A stretch of DNA of 64,000 nt. Source: Zygaena filipendulae (Eukaryota > Arthropoda > Insecta > Lepidoptera > Zygaenidae). Positions 60,601-64,000 of this stretch are shown here, in pieces. Where the stretch lies: positions 5,592,501 to 5,656,500 of the forward strand of contig OU015663.1 in the NCBI GenBank assembly GCA_907165275.2. Reading direction: 5' to 3'. Within the stretch, counting starts at the first letter, position 1; each line of letters opens with the position of its first letter. The translations under genes were made by a program, and so were the position numbers. The notes under the pieces are model-generated. The model had not been told where the DNA came from. It saw only the letters and a program-made list of their open reading frames with translations, and did no database searches.

Positions 60601-61933
60601 TTGTACAATTCTATGTATTGACAATCAGAGTACCATTAAGCTAATAAATAATCCAGTTTACCACAAGAAGACAAAACACATTGATGTTAAATTTAATTTT
60701 ATTAGGGAGAAGGTACAGCAAAAACTAATTAATATTAAGTATGTGCCAAGTTCTGAGCAACTGGCCGATATTTTTACCAAAGCCTTACCTGTTCTTCAAT
60801 TTGAACATATAAGAGATGAAATATTGTCTGTTAAGTAGTTTTGTTACTTTAAGTTTATGTTTTGTCATTATGTTATGAAACAGGTAAACACATTATTTTG
60901 TTTATAAAATTTAGTGGGAGTATTGGAATAAATTTTATAGATAGATAACATAGTCCTAACTCCACCTATAATATAAAAAAAAAAAAAAAATTATCTATGT
61001 TCATGTGCTTTGCCACCCACTACATGGGCGGGCTGTCAAAGTAGTATTTGTGGTAGAATGCCTTTCTTGTTTTTTGGAGAATAAAACGTTTTTGTTTCAA
61101 TTTACTAAAGAATTCTTGTTTAATTTCAACTCGTTTACTGTCAATACTGCTTCCAGAAAAGAAAATCTGAATAATCTTCTATCCTTACCATACATATTAT
61201 AAAACAAAGTCCTCCGCCGCGTCTGTCTGTTCGCAATAAACTCAAAAATTACTGAACGGATTTTCATGTGGTTTTCACCAATAGATATAGAGTGATTCCA
61301 GAGAAAGGTTTGTAGGTAGGTTATCCTGGAATTTCCCCGATAAATAAAAAGAAAATAATAAATAAAGATAGAAGAATAGAAAAAAGGAAGAAGAAGAAAG
61401 GTTAATGATTAGCTAATGTTATAAGGAGTATATTAGGCTACTTTGCAGTTCCTGCGGGAATTCTGAAACTTATGCCAGTGAAACCGCGGGGCACAGCCAG
61501 TAAATAATAAACATATAAAGTGTACGTGCACACACACGTACAGTTGCATTGGTAATATTATAGTGTGCTATCATATTATTGGGGTAAAAATAGTAATAGA
61601 AGTTAGGAATGATAGATACCTACCGCTATATGATATTCTCTATGTTGCCATGGCAGCAAATACTAAACAATCCCTTCTTATAAATGTTTAAGATACCGGC
61701 TGTTAATTTGTTGCGATGTCAAAGAAAGAATATGTCTATGTCTATCTTGTTATATCACTCAACAGTGATGTGTGTGCGTGTAGAATCTACACTCACACAC
61801 ATACACTTTCCAGTACACTTACCGCCGCGCACTTCACAGACAAGCACCAAGGCCGACCCTTCTTCTAGTGGGCCCACTACTCCTGAAACGTCGGCGCCAG
61901 ACTTATCGTACAACAGCATCTGATGAGGTGGCA
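36522..61933 (-). CDS. Sidestep-family Ig/Fn3 transmembrane receptor, 3' part (14 exons)
   Basis: Multi-exon gene; coding exons in order are 61823-61933, 54624-54830, 54129-54271, 53595-53745, 52103-52233, 49545-49704, 45251-45412, 44486-44617, 42726-42926, 42223-42372, 41087-41204, 38580-38713, 37337-37470 and 36522-36632. Seen: 2045 coding bases with consistent phases at all 13 joins, giving 680 residues. Order: Ig2, Ig3, Ig4, Ig5, an Fn3-like domain, a transmembrane helix near residues 529-550, and a cytoplasmic tail ending ESCV. Eleven N-x-S/T sequons lie in the ectodomain. Known of the family: Drosophila Side proteins have five Ig domains plus Fn3 and act as neuronal surface ligands for Beat receptors in axon guidance and synaptic matching. 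Hallmarks here are RPPALITW, EEGDDVYFEC, DYGTL and QPDILN. The signal peptide and Ig1 are expected upstream of 64000. Which Side paralogue this is cannot be decided from the sequence alone. The introns are loaded with transposons. Confidence 0.9.
37128..37293. mobile_element. 166-bp mariner-like MITE
   Basis: Inverted repeats of about 60 bp start CACRGTGAAATTTTCGTATT and include TAGAGCCCGTCTTTAA. TA flanks at 37126-37127 and 37294-37295 fit Tc1/mariner target duplication. It sits about 40 bp beyond the donor of exon 13. Confidence 0.75.
37337..37470 (-). CDS. Side-like exon 13: cytoplasmic tail, middle
   Basis: Acceptor GCTGATACAG, donor GTAATT; phase 1 in, phase 0 out. Encodes DGATPNAKCSEV, NGGVHTCDEWLAG and HDPHEQCT. 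It was found because exons 12 and 14 cannot join directly (the join reads into a stop), and this GC-rich open frame has exactly the required phases. The acceptor's pyrimidine tract is weak, so the left boundary is less sure than the others. Confidence 0.72.
38115..38365. mobile_element. CRE-bearing MITE, decayed copy
   Basis: ATAAAGCGCCTTATATTTC, TGACGTCA at 38165-38172, CAACGTATCGCCGTCATTTT and TAACGGACTTAAAAT keep the family order. It lies between exons 12 and 13 of the Side-like gene. Confidence 0.5.
38580..38713 (-). CDS. Side-like exon 12: cytoplasmic tail, proximal
   Basis: Acceptor CTGCTCAG, donor GTGAGT; phase 2 in, phase 1 out. Encodes a glutamine-rich stretch, then YTVAYTLKPP and QPDILNPPPG. 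The YTLKP and QPDILN motifs are conserved in Side cytoplasmic tails as I recall them. Function of the motif is not known to me. Confidence 0.87.
39075..39440. repeat. Unclassified dispersed repeat
   Basis: TAGCTGTGGGCTTCGCCGCC opening, (GTCA)n at 39226-39241, TTTATAAACGTTTGAGC, then GTGAAAAGTGGCACC. Repeat-like texture, no coding capacity. Lies in the intron between exons 11 and 12. Confidence 0.35.
40069..40589 (-). mobile_element. Lep1 Helitron carrying a nested MITE
   Basis: GAGCTGTGCCCCGCGG left end, interrupted at CGCGGTAAT by 40095-40420, resuming TTCGGAGTTCCCGCGG and ending TTATAATATTAGTTAGGA. Confidence 0.8.
40095..40420. mobile_element. 326-bp MITE with CRE motif, nested in Helitron
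   Basis: Ends are inverted: AGGCTAGTTTCCT at both tips. AT at 40093-40094 and 40421-40422 looks like the target duplication, judged from the uninterrupted Helitron consensus. Inside are GGACACGTATTTTTT near one end, TGACGTCA at 40220-40227, GTGACATCACGAG, and ACTTTAATGCGCTTTATCTA. No coding capacity. Confidence 0.75.
40612..40806 (+). mobile_element. Decayed Helitron
   Basis: TTACTAATATAAAAATC start, TTTGTTTGTTTG, ATTGTCGCGGGTGAAACCGA hairpin half. Confidence 0.5.
41087..41204 (-). CDS. Side-like exon 11: transmembrane helix
   Basis: Acceptor TTTATTTAG, donor GTAAAT; phase 1 in, phase 2 out. Encodes a short serine-rich juxtamembrane stretch, then AFWAISFIVVVGTCVAIFTG, one hydrophobic helix, followed by RRK, a positive-inside stop-transfer signal. 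This gives a type I topology with the Ig domains outside. Confidence 0.92.
41405..41680 (+). mobile_element. SINE-like repeat
   Basis: GGGGTGGAGTTCTCGCTTC and GGAGTTCCATTCCCGG look like degraded A and B boxes, then ATCCCAGCAAAGGAGACAT, a common lepidopteran SINE tail. Confidence 0.45.
41928..42120 (-). mobile_element. Lep1-type Helitron
   Basis: CTAACTGTGCCCCGCGG to CATTTATAACATTAGTAGGA, 193 bp, between exons 10 and 11. Confidence 0.82.
42223..42372 (-). CDS. Side-like exon 10: Fn3-like domain, end
   Basis: Acceptor GACACCAG, donor GTGAGT; phase 1 in and out. Encodes GTATFVVPAG, RPLRVNVYSKNDKGSSEKII and DPERRT. The RVxVYSxNxKGxSE block is the G-strand end of the Fn3-like domain. A Lep1 Helitron ends about 100 bp downstream of the donor. 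Confidence 0.9.
42726..42926 (-). CDS. Side-like exon 9: Fn3-like domain, first part
   Basis: Acceptor TTTAACAG, donor GTGAGT; phase 1 in and out. Encodes MPSPPKNCTV, VRCVAGYDGGLPQTLVLEA and VRFNITANETG. The P-P-x-N-C start and YDGGLPQ are standard for the membrane-proximal Fn3-like domain of Side proteins. Four sequons (NCT, NDT, NIT, NET) suggest heavy glycosylation. Confidence 0.9.
43979..44184 (+). mobile_element. Lep1-type Helitron with (GTCT)n
   Basis: CTAATATTATAAATGCGAAA, GTCTGTCTGTCTG, GGAAACTCCGAAATTAGCGC, GTGAAACCGCGGGGAACAGC. Confidence 0.78.
44486..44617 (-). CDS. Side-like exon 8: second half of Ig5
   Basis: Acceptor TTACACAG, donor GTACAT; phase 1 in and out, 132 bp. Encodes INGTVNELQYTPANERDYGT, then LRCQGVNAVGRQ and PCVFQIVPA. 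The YTP-x5-DYGTL-x-C and EPCVF-type endings are typical of Side Ig5. No methionine-initiated ORF covers it, so it is easy to miss. Confidence 0.9.
45251..45412 (-). CDS. Side-like exon 7: first half of Ig5
   Basis: Acceptor GAAACAG, donor GTATGA (weak but required by phase). Phase 1 in and out. Encodes APVCAELSPQVVGGAIQE, ALRVRCSVHADP and VVFYWQFNNSGESF. The donor was chosen because C/GT joins the next exon as arginine in frame; reading on instead hits a stop after 9 bases of intron. Confidence 0.87.
45543..46738. repeat. 599-bp near-identical tandem duplication
   Basis: Two head-to-tail copies, 45543-46141 and 46142-46738. I see only a few differences (CACC/CATC near the start, TCCA/TCCT, and a 2-base gap in an A-run). 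Each unit starts with a 230-bp foldback (AGTAGATTATACACC with its inverted partner near GGTGTATACTCTA) and ends with a hairpin CGGGTTATAATG...CATTATAACCCG. It lies in the intron upstream of exon 7, about 130 bp from that acceptor. Confidence 0.88.
47560..47747 (+). mobile_element. Decayed Helitron
   Basis: ACTATATAAAAAGGTATGG near the start, ACCGAAACTGCGGGCCGGGC at the end. Hairpin degraded. Confidence 0.45.
47770..48278 (-). mobile_element. Lep1 Helitron with three internal tandem repeats
   Basis: CTAGCTGACCCCCGCGG left end, then three units of about 155 bp, each holding CCGCGGGAATTCCGG, TGTAGCTTCCTATAAGTGAA and a CCCCCTA segment. Ends CTCTTTATAATATTA. It abuts the next Helitron directly. 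Confidence 0.8.
48279..48596 (-). mobile_element. Helitron-like repeat joined head-to-tail to the previous one
   Basis: CTAGCTGTGCCCCGCGG starts exactly where the preceding element's TTTATAATATTA ends. Two copies of CACCCGCGTGAGTTTCGG. Ends CATTTTTATTATATAGAT. Second subfamily, as at 7060-7250. Confidence 0.7.
49400..49504 (+). mobile_element. Helitron 3' fragment next to exon 6
   Basis: CATATTGTCAGGATTACAGA, GCCGCGGGAACTCCGAAATT, AACGCGGGGAACATCTAG. Ends 40 bp from the exon 6 donor. Confidence 0.65.
49545..49704 (-). CDS. Side-like exon 6: second half of Ig4
   Basis: Acceptor CCATTAG, donor GTGAGT; phase 0 in, phase 1 out. Encodes DRLVTQNTTLGVIVS, SLVLQKVTREQAGMYECRAA and a final VLLRVQ strand, so it completes the Ig4 disulfide. 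A Helitron 3' end (CTAG at 49501-49504) lies only about 40 bp beyond the donor, and longer Helitron arrays in opposite orientations flank the exon. Confidence 0.91.
49757..49992. mobile_element. 236-bp Harbinger-like MITE
   Basis: Long terminal inverted repeats of about 65 bp beginning CGGCYGCACTCAGAGTYGAC, flanked by TAA at 49754-49756 and 49993-49995. A 3-bp TWA duplication is typical of PIF/Harbinger. It lies about 50 bp upstream of the exon 6 acceptor. Confidence 0.75.
50088..50853 (+). mobile_element. Helitron with four internal tandem repeats
   Basis: TCTATACTAATTTATG start, four units each with AAGCTACAGTGATCCTGAGT and GGAATTCCCRCGGGAACT-like blocks, then ACCGCGGGCGAAACCGCGGG and CTAG. 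Units match those at 47770-48278 in the opposite orientation. An AAAG-rich 100-bp piece (50291-50400) interrupts the first unit boundary. Confidence 0.8.
51380..51680 (-). repeat. Unclassified repeat with foldbacks
   Basis: Shares GCAGGGCGTAGAGCACC...ACATTCTTG (reverse complement) with 22880-23135. It also carries two imperfect foldbacks built from GGCCA and TTTCATGAAAT blocks (about 51403-51475 and 51603-51660). Confidence 0.5.
52103..52233 (-). CDS. Side-like exon 5: first half of Ig4
   Basis: Only 131 bp. Acceptor CCTCCAG, donor GTAAGT; phase 1 in, phase 0 out. Encodes SPLVSLTLGSKLKPNDIEEG, then DDVYFECNVHANPREHKISW. The IEEGDDVYFEC and HKISW blocks are characteristic of Side Ig4. No stop codon in the chosen frame; found from phase and motif rather than ORF length. 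Confidence 0.92.
52620..52722 (+). mobile_element. Helitron 3' fragment
   Basis: TTCCGCAGGGACTCCGAAAT, ATCGCGGGTGAAACCGCGCG, AGACAGCAAG. Confidence 0.5.
52915..53065 (+). mobile_element. Decayed Helitron
   Basis: ATTTCACTTATAGAAAGCTA, CATCCCTGAGTAATATAG, ACGTAGGTTGAACCGC keep the order seen in 50088-50853. Confidence 0.4.
53595..53745 (-). CDS. Side-like exon 4: second half of Ig3
   Basis: Acceptor GGTACAG after a T-run, donor GTTAGT; phase 0 in, phase 1 out. Encodes ISSNSNDTWTVSTL and PSPQDNGVTVKCEATNP, with the second Ig cysteine, then a strand ending LLLNVV. The last codon is split (T/AC, tyrosine) with the next exon. Confidence 0.9.
54129..54271 (-). CDS. Side-like exon 3: first half of Ig3
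   Basis: Acceptor TCAATCAG, donor GTAAGT; phase 1 in, phase 0 out. Encodes LPPLSVALLN, then TTLQCASEGSRPPALITWYK. The SRPPALITWYK block is the most diagnostic Side-family motif in the window. Donor choice was fixed by the phase-0 start of the next exon. Confidence 0.92.
54624..54830 (-). CDS. Side-like exon 2: second half of Ig2
   Basis: Acceptor CATCAG, donor GTAAGT. The split glycine codon (G/GT) joins the previous exon to give RGGRPEPMVTW, placing the core tryptophan the expected distance after the Ig2 cysteine. The second cysteine is in TTFKCRASN. Sequons NGT and NTT are present. It ends with LEMN, leading into the next Ig, as in Side proteins. Confidence 0.9.
54870..55150. mobile_element. 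CRE-bearing MITE, copy
   Basis: ATAGACACGTATTTTTTT, TTAGGGTGGGGGCTCG, TGACGTCA at 54975-54982, TATCGCCGTTATTTTTT, AATACGTGTCCAATATTT. It begins some 40 bp upstream of the acceptor of exon 2 (54830). Confidence 0.65.
55359..55425 (-). mobile_element. LINE 3' end, probably RTE clade
   Basis: On the minus strand, GGCCTATGTCCAGCTGTGGA, CGTCTTTCGGCTGAT, then a GAT-repeat tail. Matches the well-known 3' end of lepidopteran RTE-like LINEs as I recall it. Confidence 0.55.
56625..56841 (+). repeat. Copia 5' LTR
   Basis: 217 bp, matched base for base by eye with 60921-61137. Contains GAGAATAAAACG, a likely poly(A) signal, near the 3' side. Confidence 0.93.
57005..60838 (+). CDS. Copia Gag-Pol polyprotein, intact (1277 aa)
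   Basis: Single uninterrupted frame. Gag occupies about residues 1-210, starting LEKFDGTNFKQWKFQIKCAL. A zinc knuckle CYNCGKRGHFAKDC is near 223-236. The aspartic protease LDSGASAHM is near 270. A GAG-pre-integrase HxxLGH region is near 405. Integrase has its DDE-type acidic residues in SDVCGPF, HTDNGGEY and the later NGRAERE. Reverse transcriptase of Copia type contains LYVDDALI near 968. RNase H contains SDSDFAGD, STTEAEF and CIDNQST. Length and order are normal for Ty1/Copia. I see no frameshift, stop or missing catalytic residue. The start follows an AAAGAGGTAAA leader. Confidence 0.95.
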   Translation: MEVGKTMNLEKFDGTNFKQWKFQIKCALRAKGLDIYVPKPEIDLAQWNKDDGLAMFIITSAMDLKQVALVENCESALEVMTKLESIFEQKSEMTKMMLHERFYQYKMSPADSIAQHIAKVESLAKQLKENGEDISETAIITKILSTLPPKYRSLRQAWISLDPSKQSIINLTARLLDEEASLTVEEENETALLVAKQSSKKKIIQPIKPNKGSHENSHHFVCYNCGKRGHFAKDCYAPKQNRSQGDMNMLAFNVAKCDWTDNDESGIWILDSGASAHMSYKRENFAELYEYTGSPLKLGNQEAVEVVGQGNVLINKCVNNQWETSILKNVLYVPKLRRNLFSEGVVTRQGYSILKRHTDALIYKDNKIVMCASLLNNNLYKLKVKTIQNPVCNVVQKLDLKIWHERLGHLNINEIQKMCKNNVITGVDLSDCDKFVCDGCAYGKHARRPFQKSNRGVLQPGEVVYSDVCGPFNVPSVQGMKYFVIFKDAATSFRYVYFIKNKCDVLDCFKKYNAKIKKIFPRGVQILHTDNGGEYTSKDFKQYLDSEGISHELTAPYTPEQNGRAEREIRTIVESARSMLYARGVPLNLWAEAVNCAVYLLNRTSSSQTPNVTPMELWSGVKPSLDHVRVFGCEGYVHVPDQLRKKLDCKSHKMMLVGYDNTNYKMFDPNTEKITISRNVIFNEQKGPELRRNEAKLFIGDDEDPESCEVIERNTTNTSDQDGESENSTYTATDENDETYEPSQEIDLSDMDISHINVRPRRNRHFEANLTELNVPMSYIEAVNSKEYKLWLEAINEELEAHRTNKTWSFVDKENQRTITSKWVFNIKTNQDGQVDRYKARLCARGFTQIEGIDYNEIFSPTTRYESIRILLSISAEFNWNIRQLDVKTAFLYGELEEDIFMEIPDGVKAPENKICKLNKSLYGLKQASRCWNKKFTNFLLKFGFVQSQADNCVFVGNFHTIKALLILYVDDALIMSQSNTILDQIVSYLKQGFNIKELNLSRFVGLEILKTDNFVCISQRQYIEQIINKFNMSTAHPCNTPIDVNIQMTKNVDSEQINFPYREVIGSLLFLSTATRPDISYGVNLLSRYINKPSIHHVTQLKRIIRYLIKTKDLCIKYQGHENLIGYSDSDFAGDLDTRKSTTGYIFMLNGGPISWASQKQSCIALSTTEAEFMAGCEAAKNLLWLRQFFKEIDIDQNCTILCIDNQSTIKLINNPVYHKKTKHIDVKFNFIREKVQQKLINIKYVPSSEQLADIFTKALPVLQFEHIRDEILSVK
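60921..61137 (+). repeat. Copia 3' LTR
   Basis: Same 217-bp sequence as the 5' LTR, preceded by AGTGGGAG and followed by the CTGTC duplication. Confidence 0.93.
61182..61499 (+). mobile_element. Helitron-like repeat, variant 5' end
   Basis: TCCTTACCATACATATTATA start, CCGCGTCTGTCTGTTCGC, TTCCTGCGGGAATTCTGAAA, GTGAAACCGCGGGGCACAGC end. Starts about 40 bp after the Copia element. Confidence 0.65.
61823..61933 (-). CDS. Side-like exon 1 of window: first half of Ig2
   Basis: Begins after TTTCAG and ends before GTAAGT; phase 1 in, phase 1 out, 37 codon equivalents. It encodes the VPPHQMLLYDKSG linker, then GPLEEGSALVLVCEV with the first Ig cysteine. This matches the Ig1-Ig2 linker and B-strand of Side proteins, so at least one earlier exon ending in phase 1 must exist outside the window. 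The next exon is about 7 kb away because of the Copia insertion. Confidence 0.88.
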
Positions 61934-62067
61934 CTGAAACAAAGGGCAACCCTCACTCAATACAAATCCATCACAGACAGTAATAAAGGTAAGTTGGATC
62001 TATGTTACCGTCAACATAGAAATTTGCTTAATATAGTTTATGTACAAAGTACCTAATATGGGTAAAT

Positions 62068-62285
62068 AGGCTTGTTTCCGGGGTATGAAAAACTAAATTA
62101 TATTTAGCCCGTCTTGTAGATTAATAATAAATATTGGACATGTATTTTTTAATTTTTAACGTAATCGAAAAATATCGGAGATACATTAAATCGAATGTCG
62201 CGTGACGTCACGCCGCGCGCCATGCTATTTTTTATAGACGTTGTGACGTCACGCGACATCTAAAAACTATTTGGTTGACTATTAT
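62068..62285. mobile_element. CRE-bearing MITE, copy
   Basis: AGGCTTGTTTCC end, CCCGTCTTGTAGATTAATAA, TGACGTCA at 62203-62210 and 62244-62251 arranged as an inverted pair around a GC-rich centre. Confidence 0.6.
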
Positions 62286-62445
62286 GATAAACATCGATAT
62301 ATAATATTTGAATTTGAATTTGAATAATTTATATTACCTAATTTCATAATATGAGAATTAGATCTATTATACTTTTTAAGATAATAATACTACATCCACT
62401 ATAGCATCCTGTTTACGTCTTTGGGGCTTTCATTGTACCTAAAAA

Positions 62446-62484
62446 TTTGTAGTGATAAATAGCACCTATATTTATCACTACAAA
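62446..62484. repeat. Perfect 16-bp stem hairpin
   Basis: TTTGTAGTGATAAATA, a 7-base loop GCACCTA, then the exact complement. Too short for a typical pre-miRNA; probably a foldback remnant. Confidence 0.6.
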
Positions 62485-62577
62485 CTTTCATGTTCCTAGC
62501 TTTAATAGTTTCGGTTATTATAGGTATATCATAACGTCAGTAGGTTCTTTAAATATTTTTTAATATTTATTACTATT

Positions 62578-62765
62578 TGTTCCCTGCGGTAATATCCACG
62601 TTTATTTTGAGATTCCCTTGGGAACTTCTATGATTTGAACTTAAAACACAACCTTACTTTTCAAAAGAATTTCTTAAACCACTTTCGAATCTGTTGCATA
62701 GTTTAAAAGAAAATAAATAGTCAGACACACAGACGCAGATAAGCGACTTTGTTTAGTAGATAGTA
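62578..62765 (-). mobile_element. Decayed Helitron fragment
   Basis: TTGTTCCCTGCGGTAATATC, GAGATTCCCTTGGGAACTTC, then a degraded remainder. Confidence 0.35.
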
Positions 62766-64000
62766 TTGAAGTAGATTCTAGTTCCTGGATACCTTAAATA
62801 TTATTATTATTATTATAACAATCGCATAACAACTATTATAGAAATAATAAGTTTTAGCAGAAACTAGATTTTGATAGCAGCATAGATACTAGCTACTGAA
62901 ATAAAACAGGTATATCAACTTTCACAAATTCATAGCGTGCAGCCTAACAGATGAATATCCTGCGTATTTGAGAAACCTATTAGGTACGCTTGAAACAATA
63001 TTTATTTTATTGTAGTTTGATTAATACAATTCATCATTATTTATTATGTTTTCCTCATACAAAATGTTTGTATATTTGGCCTGCGTTGTACAAAAATATT
63101 GTCTTGTGTTGTCATTCTTTTCATAATAACTAACCAATCTAACCATAATATTTTCATAAACGTCTTCAGATAATTTATGTATTTTTTTATACATGTTTGA
63201 AAGTGTTTATGCTCTTTTTACTATGACGGCGGTATAAAGTAAAGAATTTCATTCACACGCTTATTTTATGATGTTATGAGCGCGTTTCATTATAAAAGAG
63301 CGTTCTTTGTGGGAGCAGTCTCTTTGCTAACAAAAGATTCCTGGCAAATTACCCCTCAACTCTCAAGCTCGAGCAGCCTAATGGATTTCAATGGATTTGC
63401 ATACATGCGATGTATGCTTATGTAATTTTAAATGCTTTGTTATACGCATAGAAATGTTTCACATCTCTCGTCTTTTTTACTTCACACCTCAAAAGAAAAC
63501 TTTTTCGTTGGATGAAAGTAGATACGTGTAGTTTTGTATTCAACTTTGGAAATTTTTAATGCATTTTAAAATTACTTACGTAAACGTTTCCAAATTGAAC
63601 AATAAATCAAAGTCGTTAGAAAAACATATTTTTGTTTTTTATTTATTTAAAAGACGGTGTCACTTATATATATGACGATAAAAAAACATTTTTGCTAACA
63701 CTGAATCAGAGTATGTATTACGAAATAATAGGACTAAATCGATAGGTACCTGGTATCTATCCATAGAGGTATGTCTGCGTAGGTGCGTAGGTGCGTAACT
63801 ACCTAATGTCCAAGCTTTATTATATTCGTATTACTTTGGAATAACTTGAATCATTGCAATGATTCAATTGTAACAATTCCAATTGCATACCTATTATTAT
63901 TTAAAAAAAAATTAAATTATTATCATCAATAAACAAATTTATGACAAAAAAATTAAAACCGACTTCCAAAAACACAAAACTAAAAAAGCTAAAAATAACA

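Larger units (their letters stand above)
56625..61137 (+). mobile_element. Complete Copia LTR retrotransposon
   Basis: Two 217-bp LTRs (56625-56841, 60921-61137) look identical, including a 16-base A-run. CTGTC is duplicated at 56620-56624 and 61138-61142. One open gag-pol lies between. A primer-site-like GGTTATGGGCCCAG follows the left LTR directly, resembling the half-tRNA-iMet primer site of Drosophila copia, and a purine tract AGTGGGAG precedes the right LTR. LTRs start TATTGG rather than the usual TG. It lies in the first visible intron of the Side-like gene, in opposite orientation. Everything seen is consistent with a very recent, possibly competent copy. Confidence 0.95.
61950..64000. 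other. 5' intron of the Side-like gene (to window end)
   Basis: I searched the minus strand for the expected Ig1 and signal-peptide exons and found none. The stretch holds a CRE-type MITE, a Helitron scrap and AT-rich DNA, so the upstream exon is beyond 64000. Confidence 0.6.

Noticed and set aside
62446..62484. Pre-microRNA
   Set aside because: A 16-bp perfect stem with a 7-base loop is too short and has no mismatched extension.

Overview
This is an AT-rich invertebrate nuclear DNA window, almost certainly from a moth or butterfly (Lepidoptera). The evidence is many short Lep1-type Helitrons (5' TCCTACTAATATTATAAA, 3' GC hairpin then CTAG), a BEL/Pao and a Copia retrotransposon, lepidopteran-style LINE/SINE tails, and one insect-type cell-surface gene on the minus strand broken into small exons. 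I see no rRNA, tRNA, CRISPR or bacterial-type feature.

Host gene (36522-61933, minus). I rebuilt fourteen coding exons by eye. All splice junctions are GT-AG and all phases agree. Together they encode the last 680 residues of a sidestep-family (Side) receptor: Ig2 to Ig5 (each split by an intron), one Fn3-like domain, one transmembrane helix, and a roughly 130-residue tail ending in SCV, a PDZ-ligand-like terminus. The signal peptide and Ig1 must lie beyond position 64000. Several exons (44486-44617, 37337-37470, 52103-52233) are too short for simple ORF calling and were found from splice phase and family resemblance.

Mobile DNA. Intron 1 of the visible gene holds a complete Copia element (56625-61137) with apparently identical LTRs and an unbroken 1277-codon gag-pol, antisense to the host gene. 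Below the gene is a BEL/Pao element (25011-32502, minus) with near-identical LTRs and a CTAAC target duplication. It has lost most of its integrase core and landed just inside the 5' end of a Helitron. Its 5' LTR carries a 219-bp GC-rich insertion made of five stem-loops, flanked by a 10-bp duplication. Both LTRs carry four small hairpins whose stems co-vary. Other nested events are a 310-bp solo LTR inside a Helitron (21516-21825) and a CRE-rich MITE inside another Helitron (40095-40420).

Region 1-25000 and 32770-36500 have no gene I can support. They are AT-rich spacer with decayed Helitrons, SINE/LINE fragments and a few GC-rich or motif-dense islands that may be regulatory (DR1 site at 1639, TGACAG cluster at 10654, a shared CATTACTATGCTAAT block at 17326 and 22233). 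No host promoter is visible because the 5' end of the gene is outside the window.
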